A stretch of 43,209 nt of DNA from contig JBQTGY010000001.1 in NCBI GenBank assembly GCA_052390415.1, forward strand, positions 1 through 43,209, read 5' to 3'. Position 1 is the stretch's first letter; every line of letters begins with the position of its first letter. The notes under the pieces were generated by a model. It was given only the letters and a program-made list of their open reading frames with translations. It searched no databases and was not told the origin of the DNA. The translations under genes were made by a program, and so were the position numbers. Of this stretch, positions 7,914 to 15,844 are shown piece after piece. The stretch is from JANNWF01 sp052390415 (GTDB lineage Bacteria > Pseudomonadota > Gammaproteobacteria > Xanthomonadales > Xanthomonadaceae).

Positions 7914-10259
7914 TCATGCGTGTCTGACGGCGGGCTGTCTGGCGGCGCGCACCCGCTCGATCGCGGTGAGAATGGCTTCCGGTGTCGAAGGGCTGCCCAG
8001 TTCCACGCAGCGCGCACGGTCGGCATGGGCGAAAGCCGCCACGGCTTCGCGAATCGCCTCGCGCACGCTGATCGCCAGCATCAACGGCGGTTCGCCGACT
8101 GCCTTGCTGCTGAAAATGACCTGTGTGGATGGCGTTTCCGCACTGCGAAACAGGCCGAGTCGAAAATCCTCAGGCACTTCACCGACGGTAGGAATCTTGT
8201 ACGTGCTCGGCGCGTCGGTGAGCAACTTGCCAGCCGCGTTCCAGCGCAATTCTTCGCAGGTCAGCCAGCCCAGGCCTTGCACGAAACCACCTTCGATCTG
8301 GCCGCGATCAATGACTTCGGCCAGCGAGTCGCCAACATCGTGCAGCAGGTCGACGCGACGTAGCCTGTGCACGCCGGTGTATCCGCAGACTTCAACCTCG
8401 CTGACCGCCGCGCCGAAAGAAAAGTAGTAGAACGGATGACCGCGGCCGGCTTGCGGATCCCAGCTCAAACCCGGTGTGCGGTAATAACCCGTTGACGAGA
8501 GGCTGATGCGCTCGCGATAGGCGGCCGCGACCACTTCTTCGAAGCGCAAATGACGGCCATCCCCCTCACGCAGAAACACTTCGTCATCGGCGAACTGCAC
8601 CTGCGCTGCCTCACCGCCCAGCAAGTGAGCCGCGACGGGTGCAAGTCGCGCAAGCAGCGTTTCACACGCGGCTTTCACCGCCTGGCCATTCAGATCCGAG
8701 CCGCTGCTGGCAGCGGTGGCTGACGTATTCGGCACTTTGTCCGTGCTGGTCGGCATGATCCGAATGCGCGCGGCGGACACACCCAATACGCGGCTGGCGA
8801 CCGCCAACATCTTGGTGTGCAGACCCTGTCCCATCTCCGTGCCACCGTGATTGAGCTGCACACTGCCATCGGTATAGATGTGGACCAGCGCGCCGGCCTG
8901 GTTGTATTCGGTCTTGTTGAAGGAAATGCCGAACTTCACCGGCGTGATCGCGAGTCCGCGTTTGCTGTGCGGGTTGCGCGCATTGAACGCTTCCATCTGC
9001 TTTCGACGGGCCAGAAAATCACTGTCGCGTAACAGCTGTTGCCACAGCTCGGCCATGTGGTTGTCGACCACGGGTTGACCATAGTGGGTCTGGTTTCGAT
9101 CTGCTTCACCGGGTGTGCTTGGCGCGTAGAAATTGCGCTCGCGAATGCTGTGTGCGGGCAGCGCCAGATGACGCGCGATCCGCTCCAGCACTTCTTCGCC
9201 GACCAGCATGCCTTGCGGTCCACCGAAGCCTCGAAACGCGGTGTTGGACGCCAGATTCGTGCGCGCGATCAGGCCGGTCACTTCGATGTCCGGACAAAAG
9301 TAGGCGTTATCGACATGCACCATCGCGCGCATCAAAACCGGTGGTGAAAGATCACAGCTCCAGCCGCCATCCGCGACCAAATCCACCTTCAGCCCGAGCA
9401 GCGTGCCGGCGGCATCGAAGCCCACGTCATAGCGAGCAAAAAACGGATGACGCTTGCCGGTGAGGGTCATGTCCAGCGAGCGAGTCAGCTTGATCCGAAC
9501 CGGTCGCCCAGTGATGCGCGCAGCAAGCGCAGCGATGGCTGCATACGGATTGGCCTGGGTCTCCTTGCCACCGAAGCCACCGCCCATGCGTTGGCTGCGG
9601 CACACCACCCGATTGCTGGGCAGGCCGAGCACGCGGGCCACGATGAGCTGGGTCTCGGTGGGATGCTGGGTCGAGGAGGTGATGTGGACGGTGCCTTCAC
9701 CATCGATCTCGACCCAACTTGCCTGCGTTTCGAGATAAAAGTGGTCTTGGCCGCCAATCAGCAACTCGCCTTGCAATCGATGTGGCGCGCTGGCCAAGGC
9801 CAACTGCGCATCTCCGCGCGCGACTCGCGCAGGCGGCAAATGAAAGGCCTGCGCCGCGATGGCTTGGGCGATCGTTGTCACCGCTGGCAACGGCTCATAA
9901 CTGACGATGACGCGCTTGGCCGCGGCTTCTGCGAGCGCTTCATCGTCGGCGACCACCCACGCCACTGCTTGCCCGTGGAATTTCACGACGTCATCGGGAA
10001 TCAATGGCTCGTCGTGGAGGATGGGACCGGTGTCGTTTTCGCCGGGTACGTCGCCGGCGGTCAGCACCGCGTGCACGCCCGGCAAGGCGCGCGCCTGCGT
10101 CGCATCGATGGATACGATGCGGGCATGCGCATGCGGCGCCTGCACCGGATACACGCTGAGCATGCCGAGGGGTGGGCGTTGTTCGTCGGTATAGACCGCC
10201 CGCCCGGTGACGTGGCCGACCGCGCTTTCATGCCGCCACTGCGTCGACTTGATGCTCAT
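7914..10259 (-). CDS. xdhB: Xanthine dehydrogenase, molybdopterin-binding large subunit
   Basis: 781-aa large subunit of the two-polypeptide XdhAB type. It binds the Mo-molybdopterin cofactor and oxidises hypoxanthine to xanthine and xanthine to urate. Visible landmarks are the N-terminal a/b hammerhead-type domain (HVTGRAVYTDEQRPP), QRMGGGFGGKE (cofactor-binding glycine loop), FRGFGGPQG with the substrate-positioning Arg, GTEMGQGLHTKM, and KAVGEPPL with Glu723 as the likely catalytic base. The ATG overlaps the end of xdhA by four bases (ATGA), showing translational coupling. Length matches bacterial XdhB (about 770-800 aa). Confidence 0.96.
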   Translation of the reverse strand: MSIKSTQWRHESAVGHVTGRAVYTDEQRPPLGMLSVYPVQAPHAHARIVSIDATQARALPGVHAVLTAGDVPGENDTGPILHDEPLIPDDVVKFHGQAVAWVVADDEALAEAAAKRVIVSYEPLPAVTTIAQAIAAQAFHLPPARVARGDAQLALASAPHRLQGELLIGGQDHFYLETQASWVEIDGEGTVHITSSTQHPTETQLIVARVLGLPSNRVVCRSQRMGGGFGGKETQANPYAAIAALAARITGRPVRIKLTRSLDMTLTGKRHPFFARYDVGFDAAGTLLGLKVDLVADGGWSCDLSPPVLMRAMVHVDNAYFCPDIEVTGLIARTNLASNTAFRGFGGPQGMLVGEEVLERIARHLALPAHSIRERNFYAPSTPGEADRNQTHYGQPVVDNHMAELWQQLLRDSDFLARRKQMEAFNARNPHSKRGLAITPVKFGISFNKTEYNQAGALVHIYTDGSVQLNHGGTEMGQGLHTKMLAVASRVLGVSAARIRIMPTSTDKVPNTSATAASSGSDLNGQAVKAACETLLARLAPVAAHLLGGEAAQVQFADDEVFLREGDGRHLRFEEVVAAAYRERISLSSTGYYRTPGLSWDPQAGRGHPFYYFSFGAAVSEVEVCGYTGVHRLRRVDLLHDVGDSLAEVIDRGQIEGGFVQGLGWLTCEELRWNAAGKLLTDAPSTYKIPTVGEVPEDFRLGLFRSAETPSTQVIFSSKAVGEPPLMLAISVREAIREAVAAFAHADRARCVELGSPSTPEAILTAIERVRAARQPAVRHA

Positions 10260-11659
10260 GCGCCATGCTCATCGGGCGAGGCCTCGCTGGGCGTGGTCTC
10301 GTTCACGAACCGCAGGAACAGATTGGCGCACAAGGCGCGTCGATAATCGCTGCTGGCGCGGTGATCACTGAGTGGCTCGAATTCGGCGCGCAAGCGGTCG
10401 GCTGCGTCAAGGATGACCGCCGAATCGAGTTGTTTGCCGAGCAAAAATGCCTCGGTCGCCAGCGCACGTTTCGGAATCGCTGCAACCCCGCCGAACGCCA
10501 GACGCGCGTGAATGATGAAACCCTGCGAGTCGCGCGCCAATGCAAACGCCACCGCGACGATGCTGATGTCGTCGGTTTGCCGTTTGGCGACCTTGGCCGA
10601 TGAAGACCAGAGGTCTGTTCTACGTGGCAGGCTGACCGCTTCGATCAATTCATCACCGCGGCGCGCCGTCTTGCGGTAGTCGAGAAAAAAATCCGCTGCA
10701 GGGACGTCTCGGACTCCATCCAGATCACGCAAGTGGATGATCGCATCCAACGCCAACAGCACCGGCAGCAGGTCGCCAATTGGCGAAGCACTGCCGAGAT
10801 TGCCGCCCAAGGTCGCGCGATTGCGCACTTGGCGACCCGCGAACCACGGCAGCATTTCGTCCAGAGCGGGGAAAATCCCGTGCAACGCCGATTCCAGCGT
10901 GGTGAGCGGCACGCCGGCGCCGATGCGCACCAGTTCGTCGCTGACCGCCAGCTTGCGCAGCGATTCGATCCGATCCAGCGCGATCAGCACCGACGCCAGC
11001 GGCTGGCCGTGGCTCAAGTTCACGCCGAGATCGGTACCGCCGGCAAACCACAGCGAATCCGCGTGCTGGGCTTTCAGCGTCAGCGCGTCGGAGACGTTGG
11101 TGGGGCTGAAAAACCGCGGCAGTTGCGACGCCGGCAAGGGTTCTCGCGGCTGCGATTTCAGTTGCGCGAAGCGAACGTCTGCAGGCTTGTCACTCGCGAG
11201 TCGCGCGGCTGCCTGTCGAATCGGCCCATACCCGGTGCAGCGGCACAAATTGCCCGCAATGGCGTGGTCGTCCAGCGCGTCCTCATGCAAGCCGACGAAC
11301 AGGCTCATCACAAAGCCCGGCGTGCAGTAGCCGCACTGCGAGCCCGCGCTGTCGACCAACGCCTGCTGCGCCGGATGCAATTGTTGCCCCTCGGCCAAAC
11401 CCTCCACCGTGATCACCTCGCGCGCGGGCAGTACACCCATCGGCAGCAGGCAGCTGTTCACCGCTTGCAAGTGCGAGGTCCCATCCCTGTCCGTCGCAAT
11501 CAGGGCGACCGTGCATGCCCCGCAATCGCCATCGGCACAGCCTTCCTTGGTGCCCGTCAATCGTCGCCGCTTGAGCCAGCGCAACAGCGACTCGCGTGGG
11601 TCACAATCGGCGAGGCAAACGGGTTCGCCGTTGAGTAGAAACGTCGTGTTCGGATTCAT
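10256..11659 (-). CDS. xdhA: Xanthine dehydrogenase, iron-sulfur/FAD small subunit
   Basis: 467-aa small subunit that passes electrons from the Mo site through two [2Fe-2S] clusters and FAD to NAD+. The N-terminal plant-ferredoxin-like domain has Cys41, Cys46, Cys49 and Cys70; the second cluster domain has Cys109, Cys112 (QCGYC), Cys139 and Cys141 (LCRCTGYGPI). An FAD-binding domain starts near residue 175 (FAGGTDLGV, then NRATLGGNLGSASPIGD), and the CO-dehydrogenase-flavoprotein C-terminal domain follows. It is the first gene of xdhABC, divergent from the adenine deaminase gene across about 160 bp, which makes shared purine-responsive control plausible. No recognisable operator was found in that gap. 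Confidence 0.96.
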   Translation of the reverse strand: MNPNTTFLLNGEPVCLADCDPRESLLRWLKRRRLTGTKEGCADGDCGACTVALIATDRDGTSHLQAVNSCLLPMGVLPAREVITVEGLAEGQQLHPAQQALVDSAGSQCGYCTPGFVMSLFVGLHEDALDDHAIAGNLCRCTGYGPIRQAAARLASDKPADVRFAQLKSQPREPLPASQLPRFFSPTNVSDALTLKAQHADSLWFAGGTDLGVNLSHGQPLASVLIALDRIESLRKLAVSDELVRIGAGVPLTTLESALHGIFPALDEMLPWFAGRQVRNRATLGGNLGSASPIGDLLPVLLALDAIIHLRDLDGVRDVPAADFFLDYRKTARRGDELIEAVSLPRRTDLWSSSAKVAKRQTDDISIVAVAFALARDSQGFIIHARLAFGGVAAIPKRALATEAFLLGKQLDSAVILDAADRLRAEFEPLSDHRASSDYRRALCANLFLRFVNETTPSEASPDEHGA

Positions 11660-11820
11660 GCGCGGATACTAGCGCAGGGTCGCTGCGCAAGGCTTTCTTC
11701 GGCGCGTTTGCTTCCACGTGGCCCGAAGGCATCGTCCGCGAGCCCTGCAAAAACGTCACGCGTTAGCCGGCCTGCTATCGGCATTCCCCACCTTGAGGCA
11801 GACTCTTTGGATTGATCGCG
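11660..11820. promoter_or_regulatory. Divergent control region between xdhABC and the add-uraH-puuD genes
   Basis: About 160 bp separate the xdhA start (minus strand) from the adenine deaminase start (plus strand). Promoters for both purine operons must lie here or nearby, because no gene intervenes. I see no convincing -35/-10 pair or clear palindrome, so the call rests on arrangement alone. Confidence 0.4.
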
Positions 11821-12879
11821 ATGGAAATCCATATGAGCCTGTCTGCCGCTGATGTGTCCAAGGATCTGCCTGCATTCCTGCATGGCTTGCCCAAGGCCGA
11901 GCTGCACATCCATATCGAAGGCTCGCTCGAGCCTGAACTGATCTTCGCCCTGGCCAAACGCAATGGTGTGCCGCTCGCGTATCCAAGTGTCGAATCCCTG
12001 CGCGCTGCTTACGCCTTCAGCGACCTGCAGAGTTTTCTCGACATCTACTACGCCGGCGCCAGCGTATTGCTGACCGAGGCCGACTTTTTCGACATGGCGT
12101 GGGCGTACTTCCTGCGCGCCAAGGCCGACAACATTCGCCACGCCGAGTTGTTCTTCGATCCGCAAACCCACACCGCCCGCGGCGTGCCGATGGCCACCGT
12201 GATCGACGGTTTGCGTCGTGCCTGCGACAAGGCGCAAGCAGAACTTGGGGTGCGCGCGGAGTTGATCCTGTGCTTCCTGCGCCATCTTTCTGAAGATGAA
12301 GCGCTGGCCACGTTTGAAGAAGCACAGCCGCATATGGGCAAGTTCATCGGCGTTGGCCTGGATTCCAGCGAACTTGGCCACCCGCCCGAAAAATTCGCCC
12401 GCGTCTTTGCGCAGGCCCGCAAGCAGGGTTTGCGCGCCGTGGCGCATGCGGGTGAAGAAGGGCCGCCTGCCTATATCTGGAGCGCACTGGACGTTCTGAA
12501 GGCCGAGCGCATCGACCATGGCGTGCAGGCGCTCAAAGATCCCGCGTTGGTCGCGCGCTTGGTGGAGCAGGGCATCCCACTGACGGTCTGTCCGCTGTCG
12601 AACATCAAGTTATGCGTATTCAAGTCGCTAGCCGATCACAACCTGCGCCAGCTGCTGGATGCAGGCCTGGTCGCCACCGTGAATTCGGACGATCCGGCCT
12701 ATTTCGGCGGCTATCTCAATCAGAATTTCACTGAGACCTTCGCCGCGCTGGATCTGAATGCCCGCCACGCCGCGACGCTTGCGCGCAATAGTTTTACCGC
12801 CAGCTTCGCCAGTGACGCGCAGAAAGCTGCCGACCTCGATGCATTGGACGCCTACCTGGAACACGCCGGAGTACGTTGA
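11821..12879 (+). CDS. Adenine deaminase (adenosine deaminase superfamily)
   Basis: About 352-aa zinc amidohydrolase that deaminates adenine to hypoxanthine. Metal ligands are visible: HIH in KAELHIHIEGS (His29 and His31), VAHAGEEGP (third His and catalytic Glu), ERIDHGV, and NSDDPAYFGG with the metal-binding Asp. The stretch FLRHLSEDEA plus LDSSELGHPPEKF matches the bacterial adenine deaminase branch better than classical adenosine deaminase, and the operon context supports adenine as the source of hypoxanthine for Xdh. Start choice: ATG at 11821 (weak TTGGA upstream) or ATG at 11833. Its stop lies three bases before the uraH ATG. Confidence 0.88.
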   Translation: MEIHMSLSAADVSKDLPAFLHGLPKAELHIHIEGSLEPELIFALAKRNGVPLAYPSVESLRAAYAFSDLQSFLDIYYAGASVLLTEADFFDMAWAYFLRAKADNIRHAELFFDPQTHTARGVPMATVIDGLRRACDKAQAELGVRAELILCFLRHLSEDEALATFEEAQPHMGKFIGVGLDSSELGHPPEKFARVFAQARKQGLRAVAHAGEEGPPAYIWSALDVLKAERIDHGVQALKDPALVARLVEQGIPLTVCPLSNIKLCVFKSLADHNLRQLLDAGLVATVNSDDPAYFGGYLNQNFTETFAALDLNARHAATLARNSFTASFASDAQKAADLDALDAYLEHAGVR

Positions 12880-12882
12880 GTC

Positions 12883-13236
12883 ATGGGCAGACTCACCACC
12901 CACGTGCTCGACACTGCACACGGCAAGCCGGCAGTCGGCGTCGTCATCCGCCTGTACGGCTGCACGGCAGATGGCAGGCAGCTGCTCGCCCAGCACGTCA
13001 CCAACAGCGATGGGCGCTGCGCCACCGCGTTGTTGCAGGACGAACACTTCAAGGTCGGCCACTACGAACTGGATTTCGACATCGGTGATTATTTCGCCGC
13101 GTTCGGAGTCAGCGTGCCTGAGCCACGCTTCATCGACGTCGTGACCCTGCGCTTTGGCATCAGTGACGCCGGCGCGCATTACCACGTGCCGCTGCTCGCT
13201 TCACCGTTCAGCTATTCGACCTACCGCGGAAGCTGA
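12883..13236 (+). CDS. uraH: 5-hydroxyisourate hydrolase (transthyretin-like)
   Basis: 117-aa transthyretin-related protein that hydrolyses 5-hydroxyisourate, the product of urate oxidation, to OHCU. The N-terminal LTTHVLDTAHGKPA holds the conserved active-site His7. The middle has YELDFDIGDYF, and HYHVPLLASPFSYSTYRGS gives the diagnostic C-terminal YRGS (114-117). No signal peptide, so cytosolic. It sits between adenine deaminase (3-bp gap) and puuD (7-bp gap), i.e. translationally coupled within a urate-degrading operon. Confidence 0.96.
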   Translation: MGRLTTHVLDTAHGKPAVGVVIRLYGCTADGRQLLAQHVTNSDGRCATALLQDEHFKVGHYELDFDIGDYFAAFGVSVPEPRFIDVVTLRFGISDAGAHYHVPLLASPFSYSTYRGS

Positions 13237-13243
13237 TCCACTC

Positions 13244-14521
13244 ATGGCTGATTATTGGATTGAAGCCGCGGGACTGCTGCTGCGCTGGTTACACGTGATC
13301 GCGGCGATTGCCTGGATCGGCGAGTCGTTCTATTTCGTCGCCCTGGATCGCGGTCTCAAGCCGGCCAAACAACCGAGCAGCGGACTGTCCGGTGAGTCGT
13401 GGTCGGTGCATGGCGGTGGCTTCTATCTGAAGCAGAAGTTCCTGCCCGCGCCGCCGCAGCTGCCGGACGAATTGCACTGGTCCAAGTGGAAGTCCTACAC
13501 CACCTGGTTGTCCGGATTTGCGCTGTTCGCTTTGATGTATCTGTTGTCGCCACAGGTCTATCTGATTGATCCAGCCGTAGCCGCGTGGTCACCAACGGAA
13601 GGTGTGCTGCTGGCGTTGGCGCTGCCCGTGGTCGGCTGGTGGGTGTATGACGGATTATGTCGACTGATCGGCCCGCGCGATGACCTGCTCGGCGTGCTGG
13701 TCGCGGTGTTGGTGGTTGCCGTGTGCGTGGTGGCCACGCAGATGTTTGCCGGTCGCGCTGCGTTTCTTCTCGCTGGCGCCACTCTCGCCACGATCATGTC
13801 GGCCAATGTGTTTTTCGTCATCATCCCCGGCCAGAAACGCATGGTCGCCGCCTTGCAAAGCGGTGCCACGCCCAATCCCCTGGATGGTGCGCGTGGCAAG
13901 CAGCGCTCGGTGCACAACACCTATTTCACCTTGCCGGTGGTGTTCGCGATGCTGTCGACCCACTACGCGACCGCCTTCGCGCATCCACATAGTTGGGCGG
14001 TCCTGGCCTTGTTCATGGCCGCTGGCGCCTTGATTCGGCAGTTTTTCGTGCTCTGGCACAGTGGTGGCAGGGCGTGGTGGTTGCTGGTTTCTGCGTCAGT
14101 GATTCTGGCAGTGTTATTTGTGTGGATGGCGCCTGCGTCAAGGCCGAGCCCTGCACATGACTCAGCATCGCAAGTGACAGGCGTTCCAGTCGCGGCTGCG
14201 CCGGTGGCTTCAAAGCTGCCAACCGTCGATCAGCCCGCCGGCATCCAGACTGCCGCGCTCGGCACCGATACCACCACCATGCTCGGCATTGCTCAGCGCC
14301 GCTGCATCGCCTGCCATTCTGCTCAGCCAACAATGATGGCCAGCGCCCCCAAGGGCAGCCTGTTCGAGCGCGCCGAGCAGTGGGAAGTGCAGGCAGCACT
14401 GATTCACCGCCAAGTCGTGGAGTTGAAAATCATGCCGCCGGGCAACGTCACCGGCCTTACCGACGCCGAACGCGCGGCGATAGATGGGTGGTTTCGCGGT
14501 CTGACCAACGCGACGAAGTAG
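13244..14521 (+). CDS. puuD: Membrane-bound urate oxidase PuuD with cytochrome c domain
   Basis: 425-aa integral membrane protein of the PuuD family, which oxidises urate to 5-hydroxyisourate. The N-terminal part carries several membrane helices starting GLLLRWLHVIAAIAWIGESF, with the conserved His/Trp pattern and KWKSYTTWLSGF. The C-terminal domain has a haem c site CIACH (354-358) and a likely axial Met397 (IMPPGN). This implies that electrons pass to the respiratory chain instead of to O2 as in soluble uricase (known of the family). A Pro/Ala-rich linker (about 305-345) joins the two parts. The start ATG at 13244 follows the uraH stop; a longer frame upstream overlaps uraH and is not used. 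Confidence 0.94.
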   Translation: MADYWIEAAGLLLRWLHVIAAIAWIGESFYFVALDRGLKPAKQPSSGLSGESWSVHGGGFYLKQKFLPAPPQLPDELHWSKWKSYTTWLSGFALFALMYLLSPQVYLIDPAVAAWSPTEGVLLALALPVVGWWVYDGLCRLIGPRDDLLGVLVAVLVVAVCVVATQMFAGRAAFLLAGATLATIMSANVFFVIIPGQKRMVAALQSGATPNPLDGARGKQRSVHNTYFTLPVVFAMLSTHYATAFAHPHSWAVLALFMAAGALIRQFFVLWHSGGRAWWLLVSASVILAVLFVWMAPASRPSPAHDSASQVTGVPVAAAPVASKLPTVDQPAGIQTAALGTDTTTMLGIAQRRCIACHSAQPTMMASAPKGSLFERAEQWEVQAALIHRQVVELKIMPPGNVTGLTDAERAAIDGWFRGLTNATK

Positions 14522-14593
14522 GGCGGGTCTTGACCCGCCGCTTGCATTGAAGCGGCATGAATTTGGCGGGTCAAGACGTCAACACCCGCCCGA
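14521..14593. repeat. REP-like double palindrome GGCGGGTC-TT-GACCCGCC
   Basis: Immediately after the puuD stop. Left arm GGGCGGGTCTTGACCCGCC (14521-14539) is itself palindromic. The right arm begins GGCGGGTCAAGACGTC (14565) and ends CACCCGCCC (14592). It has the same architecture as the copies at 28494-28554 and 31142-31202, but with C/G replacing the T/A and G/C pairs. It lies between the convergent puuD and alkD-like genes, where it could also help end transcription. Confidence 0.7.
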
Positions 14594-14612
14594 CAAAGGC
14601 CTGCCATCCAAT

Positions 14613-15404
14613 TCAACAGCGCAAACGCATCGACTCCCGCTTGCGTTCCTGCGCCGCCGGACTGTCGAAGCCCTTCGACTCGGAGTGAGTCCAGGCTTTT
14701 TCGATGTAACTGGCCGCATCGGGTGTCTTGCATGCAGTGTCGCCGTGATCGATCTCGACTACACCGATCCGTTGCGCGGCGGCGATGGCTGCCACTCGCA
14801 GCGCCGCGCTGCGGCAGCCGATGGAAATGAGCGTGCGGTTCATCACGTCGCGCTGACCGTTGGGCGCCGAGTGAATGCCGCTCTCGATATCACGCAGACG
14901 TTCGACAAACCAGGTCTCGGCGATGGACTCATCGCTCATTGCCAGCGCACCGACCAGTGTCCAACCGACACAACGTTGGGGTTCATTCGAGGCAACCAGC
15001 CAGCGCTCGACACAGCGCTGGCCGTACGGACCCTCAGCCGCTATCTGGGCGACATAGCTGCAACACATCGCCGCGCTGGGTTCAGACGCCCAGGCATCGA
15101 GTTGTGCCTCGGACATCCGTTGTGGATCGACCACCTTGACCGCCAGATTGCGGGCATCAAAGTTGTTGGTCTGCCACAGCGCCAAGGCCAATTCGTGGTC
15201 AACCTTGATCTTCTTGCGCAGCGTCTGCAGGGTGGCAAAACTCACCCCGAACATCGGCTGCGTGACGCGGTGGCGGGTGTAGGTCTTGCGCGTCTGCTCC
15301 GAGCCCGCCGCCTCCAACGCCGCCATCGCTTCAGACAATGACATTTTCGATGCGGCCGCCTTGTTCGACGCCGGCTTGCGCACTGCAGCGGATTTCGCGG
15401 GCAT
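14613..15404 (-). CDS. DNA alkylation repair protein-like (AlkD family, HEAT repeats)
   Basis: 263-aa helical protein resembling the AlkD-like DNA alkylation repair family, DNA glycosylases built of HEAT-like repeats. Supporting blocks are GVSFATLQTLRKKI, LALALWQTNNFDARNLAVKVVD (Trp then Asp/Ala-Arg), and ETWFVERLRDIESG. The N-terminus (about 1-25) is a Lys/Ala-rich tail (MPAKSAAVRKPASNKAAASK) that could bind nucleic acid. The start is supported by GGAGG before the ATG. Catalytic function is not certain, because related members lack glycosylase activity. Confidence 0.75.
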   Translation of the reverse strand: MPAKSAAVRKPASNKAAASKMSLSEAMAALEAAGSEQTRKTYTRHRVTQPMFGVSFATLQTLRKKIKVDHELALALWQTNNFDARNLAVKVVDPQRMSEAQLDAWASEPSAAMCCSYVAQIAAEGPYGQRCVERWLVASNEPQRCVGWTLVGALAMSDESIAETWFVERLRDIESGIHSAPNGQRDVMNRTLISIGCRSAALRVAAIAAAQRIGVVEIDHGDTACKTPDAASYIEKAWTHSESKGFDSPAAQERKRESMRLRC

Positions 15405-15844
15405 GAGTCTTTTCCTCCAGGACTGATGGGGTCACGCGCGATGAAGATATATACGACGACGGCGGCTGCAGCCTTGTCAATCCATCGCGGCAGCGTATCG
15501 GGCCAGCAACGCCAGTCTGTTCGGGTCGCCCTTGCCGGAGCTGGAATCAAGCAAGCAACAACATCGACTCACTCAGATCGGACCGCGTGCCCACGGCCGC
15601 ACCGAACCGCTCGACCCACGGTGCTCATATGTACTTCGGCTTCCATGCTGCCGGGTTTTCCACCTACGAATAATCTGAATGGCCTTTCTGAGCGTCGTGC
15701 TGGTCCCTGGTCCGGTCAGCAAGCCCGCGGGTGCCGATGTGGAAGTTGGTGTTGGCTTTGCGCAAGCGCTGGGCAGCATGCGCCCACAGCGGACACTGCA
15801 CCGCGCAGCGCGCAAAAAGTGGCTTTGGACTTCCGATCCTTTTC
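15405..15844. other. Gene-free stretch holding a transposase scrap and a RAYT-type flank motif
   Basis: About 440 bp between the AlkD-like gene and the metalloprotease with no supportable gene. It contains TGATGGGGTCA at 15424-15434, which resembles the AATGGGGTCAG motif flanking the RAYT gene near 19.2-20.0 kb. It also contains a minus-strand remnant of a transposase C-terminus (15588-15641, listed separately). The rest shows no recognisable structure. Confidence 0.5.
15588..15641 (-). pseudogene. Tiny remnant of a RAYT-type transposase C-terminus
   Basis: Read on the minus strand, this stretch encodes VHMSTVGRAVRCGRG. It closely matches VHLSTVGRAVRSARG at the end of the transposase remnant at 20579-20848. 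The DNA also aligns (AGTACATATGAGCAC against AGTACATCTGAGCAC), so this looks like a decayed copy of the same 3' end. Only about 45-50 bases are preserved. Confidence 0.55.

Noticed and set aside
9447..10346. Plus-strand open frame of about 300 codons inside xdhB
   Set aside because: Composition is shadow-like and xdhB is firmly identified on the other strand.
11656..12519. Minus-strand open frame overlapping adenine deaminase
   Set aside because: The deaminase has all metal-site motifs on the plus strand; the antisense frame has none and also overlaps the control region.
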